Shown: positions 1-7,312 of the stretch, in pieces | How positions within the stretch are numbered: position 1 is the stretch's first letter | Layout of the letters: every line of letters begins with the position of its first letter | NCBI GenBank assembly: GCA_002331335.1 | Contig: DCZO01000018.1 | Coordinates: forward strand, 95,399-121,102 | DNA from: Nitrospira sp. UBA2082 | Lineage (GTDB): Bacteria; Nitrospirota; Nitrospiria; Nitrospirales; Nitrospiraceae | Direction: 5' to 3' | DNA length: 25,704 nt | Notes under the pieces: generated by a model | The model's input: the letters and a program-made list of their open reading frames with translations, nothing else | Databases searched by the model: none | What the model was told of the DNA's origin: nothing | Translations under genes and position numbers: made by a program

Positions 1-626
1 CCGAAGTCCATGATCGCCTGATTGAAGTCGTATCCTTTCCCGCGGGGGATCAACGCTTCGGACATCTCCCACAACACTGCTTTCCGTGTTTTGGGGTCAC
101 CCTCGGCTATGAAAACCCTATGCAATACCCGGATTACGTTGGTGTCCAAAATGGGAGCGTCCTGATTGAACGCGAAGGAACGGATCGCGCCGGCCGTATA
201 CCGGCCGATACCTTTGAACGACAACAATTCATCGGCTTCGTTGGGCAACTGTCCCCCATACCGCTCCACTGTTTCGCAAGCAATGCTGTGCAGCCGCTCC
301 GGCCTGATGTTGTATCCCAGGGGGTACCAGGTCTTCTTGACATCGGCCACCGGGGCCTCGGCCAACTCCTCAAAGCTGGGATACCGTTCCAAAAATTCGT
401 GGTATTTGGGAATGACCCGATCCACCTGGGTTTGTTGCAGCATCACCTCGGACACGAGGATATGGTACGGATTCGACGTCTTCCGCCAAGGCAGATCGCG
501 GCCATGTTCCCTGTACCACTTCAAGAGACGTTGTTGAAACCGTCGTTTATCGGACACATCCAGGGCAACCGATCGGCGGGAATTGCTTTTGGGACGAGAT
601 TTCTTCGGACGTACGGGCCGGGCCAT
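1..626 (-). CDS. mutY: A/G-specific adenine glycosylase, MutY family (partial, C-terminus beyond window)
   Basis: Base-excision repair glycosylase predicted to remove adenine mispaired with 8-oxoguanine. The reverse-strand reading from an ATG at 626 stays open to the left edge, so about 208 N-terminal residues are visible. The HhH-GPD core is clear: LPWRK (45-49), SEVMLQQTQV (59-68) with the expected catalytic Glu60, the helix-hairpin-helix FKGIGRYTAGAI (137-148), and LDTNVIRVLHR (160-170) with catalytic Asp161. The C-terminal [4Fe-4S] cysteines and the 8-oxoG-recognition domain lie outside the window. A lysine/arginine-rich tail (residues 1-20) precedes the core. The stretch after the first helices reads PLGYN where classical MutY has GLGYY, so a related mismatch glycosylase of the same superfamily is possible. 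The gene is divergent from the secreted protein at 753. An in-frame GTG at 641-639 lies closer to the candidate promoter and could be an alternative start. Confidence 0.88.
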   Translation of the reverse strand, partial: MARPVRPKKSRPKSNSRRSVALDVSDKRRFQQRLLKWYREHGRDLPWRKTSNPYHILVSEVMLQQTQVDRVIPKYHEFLERYPSFEELAEAPVADVKKTWYPLGYNIRPERLHSIACETVERYGGQLPNEADELLSFKGIGRYTAGAIRSFAFNQDAPILDTNVIRVLHRVFIAEGDPKTRKAVLWEMSEALIPRGKGYDFNQAIMDF

Positions 627-651
627 GCCTTCACCATTCACAACCGCGGGT

Positions 652-680
652 ATTGTAGGTGCCTGCTTTTTCAAAAGCAA
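652..680 (-). promoter_or_regulatory. candidate sigma70 promoter of the mutY-type gene
   Basis: On the reverse strand TTGCTT (680-675) is followed after 17 nt by TACAAT (657-652). Transcription would begin near 645, a few bases before an in-frame GTG (641) and about 20 nt before the ATG at 626. The -10 matches consensus at five of six positions; the -35 is weaker. Confidence 0.4.
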
Positions 681-752
681 ACACACGATCTGTTCAACGA
701 AAATTTCTCGTGGTAGGCTATGCGCAAGCGAAACTAGTGAAAGAGGGAATCG

Positions 753-1253
753 ATGCGGAACCGAACCGGCTTTGCAGTCGTCCTCTTGCGGCAATCCTTC
801 GCGCACCTCTTGATTCAGGCCGGCAGTCTGGTGTGCCTGTTGCTCTTAAGTGCTTTCCCATCTCGCGCGGAAACCCCATCGATTCCCTGGGAGTGCTCCA
901 CCTACAAAGGCGACGCCCGAACCCGCTGTCTCGATACTCTGATCGAATTGCAGCGGGAGAAAATCGCCCAACTCGAAAGTCAACTTCGCACTCAGGAAGG
1001 GACTGTCAGTCGGCTCAAAGACCAGGTAGATCGGCAGACCGTCTTGACAGCCAACCTACAACGGCGGCTGTCGGACCAGCAGACAGTGAATATCTCTCCC
1101 ACCTTTTATCCCTTTGCTCCCTATCTGAACTTCTATCCGCCAGGCCTAGGATTCGGGATTCACTTTGGCAGCTCGTGGGCCTATGGACCACTTCATCTTC
1201 ACGGTCCTCTTTGGCGCCAGCCCTATTATGGATGGTGGCAGTCTTTCCGCTGA
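753..1253 (+). CDS. secreted coiled-coil protein with aromatic C-terminus, function unknown
   Basis: A 166-aa protein I do not recognise. Residues 1-40 look like a long Sec signal peptide: basic start (MRNRTG), a hydrophobic stretch SLVCLLLLSAF, and an SRA-E cleavage site. Residues about 55-108 are hydrophilic and heptad-like (LIELQREKIAQLESQLRTQ and onward), predicting a coiled coil. The last 50 residues are very rich in Tyr, Trp, Phe, Pro, Gly and His (for example YGPLHLHGP and YYGWWQSFR), suggesting a low-complexity surface-exposed or membrane-associated tail. One Cys pair (WEC...RC, about 48 and 59) could form a disulfide. The ATG follows a GAAAGAGGG purine-rich ribosome-binding site by 5 nt, which fixes the start. 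An extracytoplasmic scaffold or envelope role is inference only. Confidence 0.75.
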   Translation: MRNRTGFAVVLLRQSFAHLLIQAGSLVCLLLLSAFPSRAETPSIPWECSTYKGDARTRCLDTLIELQREKIAQLESQLRTQEGTVSRLKDQVDRQTVLTANLQRRLSDQQTVNISPTFYPFAPYLNFYPPGLGFGIHFGSSWAYGPLHLHGPLWRQPYYGWWQSFR

Positions 1254-1329
1254 TCGAACTTCTGGATTACTCAGCTCCATCCGATAGCGATTTCTGATCG
1301 CCAACCAACCGCAAGTATTGTTGAATTCA

Positions 1330-1358
1330 TTGACAAGACCGTCCCGGGCCAATAGCCT
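1330..1358 (+). promoter_or_regulatory. candidate sigma70 promoter for the PilZ gene
   Basis: A perfect -35 TTGACA (1330-1335) lies 17 nt before TAGCCT (1353-1358), a weak -10 with three matches. Transcription would begin near 1365 and leave a leader of roughly 90 nt before the PilZ start at 1457. Confidence 0.45.
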
Positions 1359-1456
1359 GCTGTGAAGACCCAGACTCCGAGCTGGCCCTGCAGCACGCCG
1401 CGTTGTGGGAAACAGTCTCGCCCAACGCGATTGGCGATAGACACCAAGGATGCGAC

Positions 1457-1795
1457 ATGGTTGTCCGTAAGTTTCCACGGTTCCCTGTGACGATTCCGAG
1501 CACCCTCATTCAGAGAGACAAGCTACGGTACACGGGATCGGTGAAGGATCTCTCACAGAAAGGTTGTCGGATCGAGAGCGTCATCCGCCCATTTACCGGC
1601 ATGCAACTTGAGCTGCAGATCCAACCGCCCAGTGAAGCCACACCGATCACAATCAGCAATGCGACCGTCCGATGGACCGGCACTCATGGCATCGGCGTCG
1701 AATTTCTGGCCCTGGCCCCCTCCGAACAAGAACGGCTTAATCGCGTGCTTGCGCAATTTGCGCCGCCGTCAGGAAAAATCTCACTCCCCTCGTAA
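1457..1795 (+). CDS. PilZ domain protein, probable c-di-GMP receptor
   Basis: A 112-aa single-domain PilZ protein. Both c-di-GMP-binding signatures of the family are present: RxxxR at R4-R8 (RKFPR) and the (D/N)xSxxG motif at D31-G36 (DLSQKG). The remainder reads as the usual beta-barrel, with VRWTGTHGIGVEFL near the end. Intact motifs suggest real ligand binding rather than a degenerate PilZ fold. The start is set by AAGGA seven nt upstream of ATG 1457; the frame is open further upstream to 1403, but that part lacks domain sequence and a ribosome-binding site. It stands alone behind its own candidate promoter and converges on the Nudix gene. An HD-GYP gene, the class that includes c-di-GMP phosphodiesterases, lies about 21 kb away in this window; a functional link is only inferred. 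Confidence 0.88.
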   Translation: MVVRKFPRFPVTIPSTLIQRDKLRYTGSVKDLSQKGCRIESVIRPFTGMQLELQIQPPSEATPITISNATVRWTGTHGIGVEFLALAPSEQERLNRVLAQFAPPSGKISLPS

Positions 1796-1852
1796 GCCGA
1801 TCCAGAGTCCTTGCTTGAACGCAGAAGCCCTACGCAGTGGGAGCACGACGCC

Positions 1853-1867
1853 GGAGGATTTTCCTCC
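1853..1867. terminator. short hairpin between convergent genes, possible terminator
   Basis: GGAGGA and TCCTCC form a perfect 6-bp stem around a TTT loop in the 78-bp gap between the PilZ and Nudix genes. It lies six bases past the Nudix stop codon on the plus-strand map. No clear U-tract follows, so termination is uncertain. Confidence 0.3.
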
Positions 1868-1873
1868 CTTCGT

Positions 1874-2416
1874 CTAGGCAAGCAGACGGTCCGGCAGACT
1901 GGCAAGGTGGAGCTGAAATCGGCCATTCGTGACATCGCCGACATAACGCCGAAGGGCTTCGTGCACCACGGGGAACGCGATCTGCTCCCAAGGGATCGCG
2001 GAGAGAGGAAACATCCGCACTTCCAGACTCTCCGTTCCCGCTTCATAAGCCGGTGTCAGCATCCGTCCTCTGAAGACGAGATACACCTGCCCAATGTGAG
2101 GCAGACTCAACACCGCATGGAGTGCGGCGATCTCTACGTCGGCCTGCGCCTCTTCTTTTGTCTCCCGAATTGCAGCCTGCTCCGTGCTCTCACCGATTTC
2201 CATAAATCCAGCCGGAAAGGTCCAGAACCCAGACCTCGGCTCGATCGCACGACGGCACAGGAGAATTTGATCTTCCCATTCCGGAATACAGCCGGCGACG
2301 ATCTTCGGATTATGATAGTGAATCAGCTCACACTGCCTGCACACATGCCGAGGCAGGTTGTCCCCCGGCGGAATCGTTTGAATGACCGGGGCCCCGCATT
2401 GGCTACAGTAGTTCAT
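1874..2416 (-). CDS. zinc-ribbon Nudix hydrolase
   Basis: A 180-aa Nudix pyrophosphohydrolase with an N-terminal zinc ribbon (C4xxC7 and C26xxC29), the arrangement seen in the NudC-related and archaeal-type Nudix groups. The Nudix box runs from about G70 to A91, with the core ETKEEA, and conserves the glycine, glutamate and REx2EE positions needed to bind metal and hydrolyse a diphosphate linkage in a nucleoside-diphosphate compound. The substrate cannot be read from sequence; NADH/NAD-cap or ADP-ribose-type substrates are possible. I chose ATG 2416 because the zinc ribbon begins there. A GTG in the same frame at 2443 would add nine residues and neither start has a good ribosome-binding site. 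Its 3' end converges on the PilZ gene. Confidence 0.88.
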   Translation of the reverse strand: MNYCSQCGAPVIQTIPPGDNLPRHVCRQCELIHYHNPKIVAGCIPEWEDQILLCRRAIEPRSGFWTFPAGFMEIGESTEQAAIRETKEEAQADVEIAALHAVLSLPHIGQVYLVFRGRMLTPAYEAGTESLEVRMFPLSAIPWEQIAFPVVHEALRRYVGDVTNGRFQLHLASLPDRLLA

Positions 2417-2610
2417 GTTTGAGATGCATCTCGTTGTTCGCACAATGCGCTCTCAATCTGGAAGAACGCCTGGATTGAATAGCACACACACACGTTGTTT
2501 TGCACCAACGGGAGCGCGACCGCAAACCAGGTCACGCTGTGAGCCTTCCGTTCCCAGACGGCTCTCCCGCATGATTACGACTGGTTAGCACCGAGGCTTG
2601 CCTCCCGCAC

Positions 2611-2638
2611 TTGACTTCCTGAAGAACGGACCTATCAA
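2611..2638 (+). promoter_or_regulatory. candidate lon promoter
   Basis: TTGACT (2611-2616) and TATCAA (2633-2638) are separated by 16 nt, giving a start near 2645 and a leader of about 54 nt before lon. The -35 is preceded by C (CTTGAC), so overlap with a heat-shock sigma factor site is conceivable, but the -10 fits sigma70 better than the CCCCAT type. Confidence 0.45.
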
Positions 2639-2698
2639 CATTCCTGTGACGCAACTACGGGTGTCTTCCCATGACCGACCAGAGAGGATGATTTTCGC

Positions 2699-5092
2699 GT
2701 GAATACCAACCCGTTATCGATCTTGCCTCTGCTCCCTATCAAACGGACGGTGTTGTTCCCCGGCGTCATGATGCCGCTCACGATCGGGCGGGAACGGTCC
2801 ATGGCGGCGGTTCAGGCAGCCATGAAGACGGAGGACAAGACGATCGTGGTCGTCGCGCAGCGGGATCCTCAGACCGAAGCGCCTTCGCTCGCCGATTTGT
2901 ATACCATCGGCACCAAAGCGATCGTCAAGCAGATCGGGCAAACATCGGAAGGCTCTATTCATGTTCTGGCGCAGGGTGTCGAGCGCGTCGTCCTCCTCAA
3001 AGAAGAACAGACGACCCCTTATGCTCTTGCCAGAGTACGCCCGCTTGAACGCCCCTCGGACAGCGGACCGGAAGTCCAGGCGCTGCGCCGGGCTATCCAG
3101 GAACTCGTCTCAGATCTTCCGCGGTTGATCGAAGCGCCCGGCATTCAGGAAACGAGCGTCGTCCTGAGCAATGAAGAGGATCCGGTCGCCCTGGCGTACC
3201 GGATTGCCTCCCTCGTCAACTTGACGGTCGCCGAAGAGCAGAAACTGCTGGAGGCGTCCTCCACCGCCGACCTCTTGCGCGGGCTCTATGCCGCGCTCTC
3301 AAAGGAAATTCAAATTTTACAGTTGCGCGACAAGATTGCCAGCGAAGCCAAGGAGAAGATCAGCAAGAGCCAGCGGGAATACATTCTGCGCGAACAGCTG
3401 AAAGCGATCCAACAAGAATTGGGCGAAGGCGAGGGCGAGGAGAGCGAGAGCGCCTTGATCAAGAAACAGGTACAGGAGGCCGACCTCCCGGACCATATCC
3501 GCAAAGAAGTCGAGCGTGAAGTGGCGCGATTGGCCAAGGTGCCGCCATCATCGCCTGACCATCAGGTGCTTAGAACGTACCTGGAACTGGTACTTGAGCT
3601 GCCGTGGAAGAAGGCCTCCGAGGACCATCTGAATCTCTCCACCGTCCGCCAGGTACTGGAAGAAGATCATTACGGCATCAAAGAAGTGAAGGAGCGGATC
3701 GTCGAACACCTCGCGGTCTTGAAATTGAACCCGACGGCCAAGGCGCCGATTCTTTGCCTGGTCGGCCCTCCGGGCGTCGGGAAGACCAGTCTGGGACAGT
3801 CCATCGCGCGCGCCATGGGAAGAACGTTCGAGCGGTTCAGCCTGGGCGGCGTGCATGACGAAGCCGAATTGCGCGGCCATCGCCGAACCTATGTCGGTGC
3901 GCTGCCGGGCCGCATTATCCAGGCCGTGCGTCGAGCCGGCGCCAACAATCCCGTCTTGATGCTCGACGAAGTCGACAAGATGGGGCGAGACTTCCGGGGC
4001 GATCCCGCCTCGGCGCTGCTGGAAATTCTTGATCCGGCGCAGAACCACACGTTCCGCGACCACTACCTGGATCTCCCGTTTGACCTGTCGAAGGTGTTCT
4101 TCATCACGACAGCAAACACGCTGGACACCATCAGCCAGCCCTTGTTGGATCGCATGGAGATCATCCGACTGCAGGGCTACAGCGAGCGGGAGAAGGCCGA
4201 AATCGCCCGCCGCTACCTGTGGCCGCGACGGCTGAAAGAGGCGGGCCTCGACGCGAGTCAGGCATTGCTGTCGGATGACGTGCTGAATCTCGTCATCAGC
4301 CGGTACACCAGAGAAGCCGGCGTGCGCCAGCTCGAACAGATGTTGGGACGCCTGACCAGAAAAGTCGCGCTCGCCTTTGCCGACCTGCCGGAAGGACAGG
4401 AGCGAACGCCCGTGACAATTCAGGCCGATGTGCTCGATGAGTGGCTGGGCTCCGAACGGTTCATGCCCGAAGAGGCGCGGAAGAATCTGCCTCCCGGTGT
4501 GGCTACCGGCCTGGCCTGGACTCCTACGGGCGGCGATGTGCTCTATATCGAAACGACTCTCTTGCCCGGCAGCCACGAACTGACGCTGACCGGTCAGTTG
4601 GGCGACGTCATGCAGGAGTCGGCGCGCGCGGCGAGAAGCTATCTCTGGTCCCATGCCGAAAGTATGGGGCTGGACATCTCGCGCTTCAAACGCAACGGCG
4701 TCCATATCCACGTGCCGTCAGGAGCCATTCCCAAGGATGGTCCCTCGGCTGGGATCACCATGGCCACGGCGCTGGCGTCCTCGTACGAAGGAAGAGCCGT
4801 TCGCAGCGATACGGCCATGACCGGAGAAATCAGTTTGAGCGGGTTGGTCCTGCCGGTCGGCGGGATCAAGGAAAAGGTGCTGGCGGCTCATCGCGCGGGC
4901 ATCAAACGGATCATTCTGCCCAAGGCGAACGAGAAAGACTTGAAGGACGTACCGCAGGAAGTGCGGGAAGGACTGATCTTCATTGTCGTCGAGCGCATCG
5001 AAGAAGTGCTCCCGGCCGCGTTCAATCAGGATGCTGCTACGACACCGCCATCTAAGCGGGATGAACCCTTAGCCACCTCCACTGCGCCGTAA
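2699..5092 (+). CDS. lon: ATP-dependent Lon protease
   Basis: A 797-aa cytoplasmic AAA+ serine protease that degrades misfolded and short-lived regulatory proteins. It is full length for bacterial LonA (about 780-810 aa). Order of domains: LON N-terminal substrate-binding domain (about 7-200), coiled-coil region (about 215-300), AAA+ ATPase with Walker A GPPGVGKTS (356-364) and Walker B LMLDEVD with D423-E424, then the protease domain with the Ser683 (KDGPSAG) and Lys726 (GGIKEK) dyad. These positions match E. coli Lon closely. The start is a GTG preceded by AGAGAGGA about 11 nt upstream, and the LON domain starts a few residues later. It is apparently monocistronic, with a promoter at 2611 and a GC-rich hairpin just after the stop. 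The C-terminal tail after about residue 775 is Thr/Pro/Ser-rich and probably disordered. Confidence 0.98.
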   Translation: MNTNPLSILPLLPIKRTVLFPGVMMPLTIGRERSMAAVQAAMKTEDKTIVVVAQRDPQTEAPSLADLYTIGTKAIVKQIGQTSEGSIHVLAQGVERVVLLKEEQTTPYALARVRPLERPSDSGPEVQALRRAIQELVSDLPRLIEAPGIQETSVVLSNEEDPVALAYRIASLVNLTVAEEQKLLEASSTADLLRGLYAALSKEIQILQLRDKIASEAKEKISKSQREYILREQLKAIQQELGEGEGEESESALIKKQVQEADLPDHIRKEVEREVARLAKVPPSSPDHQVLRTYLELVLELPWKKASEDHLNLSTVRQVLEEDHYGIKEVKERIVEHLAVLKLNPTAKAPILCLVGPPGVGKTSLGQSIARAMGRTFERFSLGGVHDEAELRGHRRTYVGALPGRIIQAVRRAGANNPVLMLDEVDKMGRDFRGDPASALLEILDPAQNHTFRDHYLDLPFDLSKVFFITTANTLDTISQPLLDRMEIIRLQGYSEREKAEIARRYLWPRRLKEAGLDASQALLSDDVLNLVISRYTREAGVRQLEQMLGRLTRKVALAFADLPEGQERTPVTIQADVLDEWLGSERFMPEEARKNLPPGVATGLAWTPTGGDVLYIETTLLPGSHELTLTGQLGDVMQESARAARSYLWSHAESMGLDISRFKRNGVHIHVPSGAIPKDGPSAGITMATALASSYEGRAVRSDTAMTGEISLSGLVLPVGGIKEKVLAAHRAGIKRIILPKANEKDLKDVPQEVREGLIFIVVERIEEVLPAAFNQDAATTPPSKRDEPLATSTAP

Positions 5093-5420
5093 GCTCGACC
5101 GGCCCCGGCCCAACACCGGGGCTTGCCCCCTCCTACCGTCAGCAGCCAGCCCTCGTCACAACGCCGGATTTCAGGCCGCTGGAGTTCAAGCGACAGCTGA
5201 GTGCGTCTTAGCCTGGTGGCCACGAAACCCCGGCCGGCTCAAGGACTTTTCAAGCACGGCACGGGAGCTACGGAACGCACAGCATCGCGGACTTTGCCAT
5301 TCAATCATGATCGGGACACCGCCAGTTGACTGCCAGGGCGGCCATCATCCATCTTGATTGATGTTCGATACGGGCTATGCCTGGGGAGCACTTCCCCCTA
5401 CCGACAGTTAATGGCATTTT
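5093..5420. other. 328-bp intergenic region between lon and the membrane methyltransferase gene
   Basis: Beyond the hairpin at 5102-5122 it contains a short GGGGA/TCCCC stem-loop at about 5383-5397, 24 nt before the next start codon. I see no coding potential and no convincing sigma70 promoter. The downstream gene lacks an obvious Shine-Dalgarno sequence, so how it is initiated is unclear. Confidence 0.5.
5102..5122 (+). terminator. GC-rich hairpin after lon, candidate terminator
   Basis: GCCCCGG (5102-5108) pairs perfectly with CCGGGGC (5116-5122) around a 7-nt loop, ten bases after the lon stop codon. It is followed only by TT rather than a long U-tract, so it may need Rho or act as an mRNA-stabilising stem. 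Confidence 0.45.
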
Positions 5421-6080
5421 ATGGATAACAACGCGGCCTACGGGGTGTGGTGGTTGGTCCTCGTCAATTCCGTCTTCTTTATCCTCTTCGCGCTGAGCTT
5501 CACGCGCCCGCGGACAACGCGCGATTGGCGATCGCTCGGTGCCTTCTCCGCATTTATCGTCGCCCTGTTTGCGGAGATGTATGGATTCCCCTTGAGCATC
5601 TATTTGCTCTCAGGATGGCTCGCCAGCCATTATCCCGAAGCCGACCCGTTTGCGCACGACACCGGCCACTTCTGGCATACCCTGCTGGGCAGGCAAGGAC
5701 CGGCACATTCCGATCCTCTGCATATTTTCAGCGAGGTATTAGTCTTCGCGGGACTGATGCTGCTCGCAGCCTCCTGGCGCGTCTTGTATTGGGCGCAACG
5801 GGCCCAGACTCTCGCCACGACCGGCCCGTATGCCTGGATGAGACATCCGCAGTACACGGCCTTCATCATGATTATGCTGGGCTTTCTGCTCCAGTGGCCG
5901 ACCATTCCGACCCTGCTCATGTTCCCTATGCTCGTAAGATTGTACGTCCAGCTTGCTCGCTCAGAGGAGGCAGAAGCCCGGGCACAATTCGGTGAGGCCT
6001 ATGATCGTTATGCGGGGGTGACGCCGGCCTTCTTCCCCTCATGGAGAAAGCAGGTACGAGAACCGCCGAGGGAACGCTAA
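5421..6080 (+). CDS. integral membrane methyltransferase, isoprenylcysteine/phospholipid methyltransferase family
   Basis: A 219-aa membrane protein with about five hydrophobic segments (near 9-27, 38-66, 104-122, 145-158 and 160-172). The C-terminal half carries the family signature: TTGPYAWMRHPQY (about 134-146), where the RHPxY motif contributes to S-adenosylmethionine binding, followed by EEAEARAQFGEAYDRYAGVTPAFFP, which contains the usual Glu and the Y-x-x-Y/V-P-x-FP tail. In bacteria such proteins methylate lipids, isoprenoid carboxyls or other membrane substrates, and the substrate cannot be told from sequence. The loop between helices 2 and 3 (about 70-98) is His/Asp-rich and longer than in minimal members. 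The gene stands downstream of lon with a 328-bp gap and ends 116 bases before the next small gene. Confidence 0.82.
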   Translation: MDNNAAYGVWWLVLVNSVFFILFALSFTRPRTTRDWRSLGAFSAFIVALFAEMYGFPLSIYLLSGWLASHYPEADPFAHDTGHFWHTLLGRQGPAHSDPLHIFSEVLVFAGLMLLAASWRVLYWAQRAQTLATTGPYAWMRHPQYTAFIMIMLGFLLQWPTIPTLLMFPMLVRLYVQLARSEEAEARAQFGEAYDRYAGVTPAFFPSWRKQVREPPRER

Positions 6081-6161
6081 CCCCTCACCCCTTCCTTATC
6101 ACCCTCCTCCCATCCGGATGCCATCGGATGCAACCGAAGTGCGGACGGGAGGCAGCCGTGA

Positions 6162-6190
6162 CAGACAGGACGGTGGGTTTCGTCTATACT
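6162..6190 (+). promoter_or_regulatory. candidate promoter placing transcription start at ATG 6197
   Basis: CAGACA (6162-6167), 17 nt, then TATACT (6185-6190), a five-of-six -10 match. The -10 ends six bases before ATG 6197, so the transcript would start at the A of the ATG and be leaderless. Confidence 0.42.
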
Positions 6191-6196
6191 CCGGGC

Positions 6197-6418
6197 ATGT
6201 CTGATCGCTCCGACTCCGCGGCGTCCTTCTCGGCCGAAGCCCGCCGCGTCTTCTACGAAGGCCATCGGTCGCTGGCCCTGTTCATGATCCTGATTGTGTT
6301 CGTGGCGCCGTTTGCCGGGCTCTACGTGGCTGGACTTCTCGGCGTGGTAATCGGGGTGCTGGTGTCTGCCGCGGCCTATATGCTCACGCCCTGTCTCTGG
6401 AGATGGATCGGTGACTGA
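6197..6418 (+). CDS. small two-segment membrane protein, function unknown
   Basis: A 73-aa protein I do not recognise. A polar N-terminus (SDRSDSAASFSAEARRVFYEGHRS) is followed by two hydrophobic segments (about 26-46 and 47-66) joined at a Gly, ending in RWIGD; it probably forms a membrane hairpin. Two starts compete. ATG 6197 has no Shine-Dalgarno sequence but sits six bases after a TATACT -10 box, fitting a leaderless mRNA. GTG 6158 would add 13 residues and has GGGAGG five bases upstream, but the promoter-like -35 and -10 hexamers would then lie inside the coding region. I prefer 6197 with modest confidence. No neighbour helps to assign a role. Confidence 0.62.
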   Translation: MSDRSDSAASFSAEARRVFYEGHRSLALFMILIVFVAPFAGLYVAGLLGVVIGVLVSAAAYMLTPCLWRWIGD

Positions 6419-6736
6419 CCTGTTCACACACCCGCACGACTTCGCCTTGCGCTTCCCCAATGGCGGACACATGAATAGTCTGCACGATGGGCCTGCGCTA
6501 CCGTATTAACGGCATCGCGCTCAAGGTCGTGGCAAGTAAACGCGTACCGGCCAATAAGTCGATGACCGCCCCCTTCACGAGAGCCACTCTCGCGCGTTCG
6601 TTTTTCCAGTGCAGGGAATTACAAGGTCCATACGGGCGGGTCGGGAGGCGCACATTACCCCCTGCGTCTCCCGACGCATTTCAAATATATGATCTCACAA
6701 CCTCACTCGCTCAACAGCACTCCCACGCCCAGCGGT
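6419..6736. other. 318-bp non-coding stretch with two hairpins
   Basis: No frame on either strand has both a good start and recognisable protein character. A short stem CGAGAG/CTCTCG (6578-6592, loop CCA) followed eight bases later by TTCGTTTTT could terminate plus-strand transcription from the small membrane protein gene. The much stronger palindrome at 6640-6675 is listed separately. Confidence 0.5.
6640..6675. repeat. strong 12-bp-stem inverted repeat
   Basis: GTCGGGAGGCGC (6640-6651) faces GCGTCTCCCGAC (6664-6675) around a 12-nt loop with one mismatch. No U-run follows on either strand, so a classic intrinsic terminator is unlikely. On the minus strand it lies 62-97 bases past the stop of the 27-aa microprotein and its loop reads AGGGGGTAATGT, which includes a Shine-Dalgarno-like run. 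A 3' processing or RNA-stabilising element is a possibility. Confidence 0.6.
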
Positions 6737-6820
6737 TCACTGGGTCTTCTTGTACACAACAATCCCGCCGACCAAGATTGAGAGCATGACAAGGGTAAAC
6801 ATCAATAGGGTACTATCCAT
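6737..6820 (-). CDS. candidate 27-aa single-pass membrane microprotein
   Basis: The predicted peptide starts MDSTLLMFTLVMLSILVGG and ends IVVYKKTQ: an almost uninterrupted hydrophobic helix of about 20 residues followed by a positively charged end, the architecture of small accessory subunits such as CydX or CcoQ-like peptides. AAGGAG lies five bases upstream of ATG 6820, an excellent ribosome-binding site. An in-frame GTG at 6859, itself behind GAGGAGG, would extend it to 40 aa. The size is below the usual annotation cut-off. There is no partner enzyme next to it in this window, so an oxidase or transporter subunit role is speculation from shape alone. Confidence 0.6.
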   Translation of the reverse strand: MDSTLLMFTLVMLSILVGGIVVYKKTQ

Positions 6821-7192
6821 GGTTGCTCCTTTCGTTCGGATCGCATTCCCGATTGACACGATGCCTCCTCGCCTGCATGCCATGCACGTCATTCACCTGA
6901 CAGGACACCACAAGTCTTCTCAGCTTTGCTCTCCTCTCGCGCATTCGAGGGGGAAACACGCCGCAGGCGATCTGCACGTCACAGACCGCCTGCGCGTAGG
7001 CGCTTAGGACGCCCAGCGTGTCTTTATCTGGTTGTGAAGACCCGCACGAGAAACGGGGAATGAGCGGCTCGCCAGGGGAACGCAATATGATCCCAGGCGC
7101 TTATGTTCCTCACGCCCGTCTCGGCTCTCCACAGAGGCTCGTCATTCAGAAGAATCCCGCACGCGGGAAAGCGACAGCCGATGGAGAACCGG
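6821..7192. other. 372-bp intergenic region between the two microprotein candidates
   Basis: Open frames cross this stretch on both strands, but none has a family-like protein sequence or a good start. A small CCCGC/GCGGG palindrome occurs near 7157-7168. The minus strand from about 6859 carries the GAGGAGG-GTG alternative start of the 27-aa peptide. I see no convincing promoter. Confidence 0.4.
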
Positions 7193-7264
7193 CTAGCGTG
7201 GCTGGCGAGGAACCCGCCCGTGGTTCGGCGGGCCTGCCTGATCCGGTGGACTAAGGTCGTCCAT
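7193..7264 (-). CDS. candidate 23-aa hydrophilic peptide with very strong ribosome-binding site
   Basis: Reverse-strand ATG 7264 is preceded by GGAGGAGG five bases upstream, among the strongest Shine-Dalgarno sequences in the window. The reading frame is only 23 codons (MDDLSPPDQAGPPNHGRVPR and three more residues) before TAG. The peptide is Pro/Arg/Asp-rich with no hydrophobic segment. It could be a real small peptide, an upstream regulatory peptide, or the remaining start of a decayed gene: downstream frames continue for some distance without a recognisable product. Downstream of the methyltransferase gene on the same strand, by about 190 bases. Confidence 0.35.
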   Translation of the reverse strand: MDDLSPPDQAGPPNHGRVPRQPR

Positions 7265-7312
7265 ACTCACCTCCTCCTTGCTCGGACACTCAACGGGAGG
7301 ATTAACCGGATA

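Noticed and set aside
120..716. 198-codon rightward open frame
   Set aside because: It is antisense to the mutY-type gene, whose reverse-strand translation carries the full HhH-GPD motif set. The rightward product has no protein-like features.
3548..4711. 387-codon leftward open frame inside lon
   Set aside because: Long antisense frames are common in GC-rich genes; the plus-strand product is an unambiguous Lon protease.
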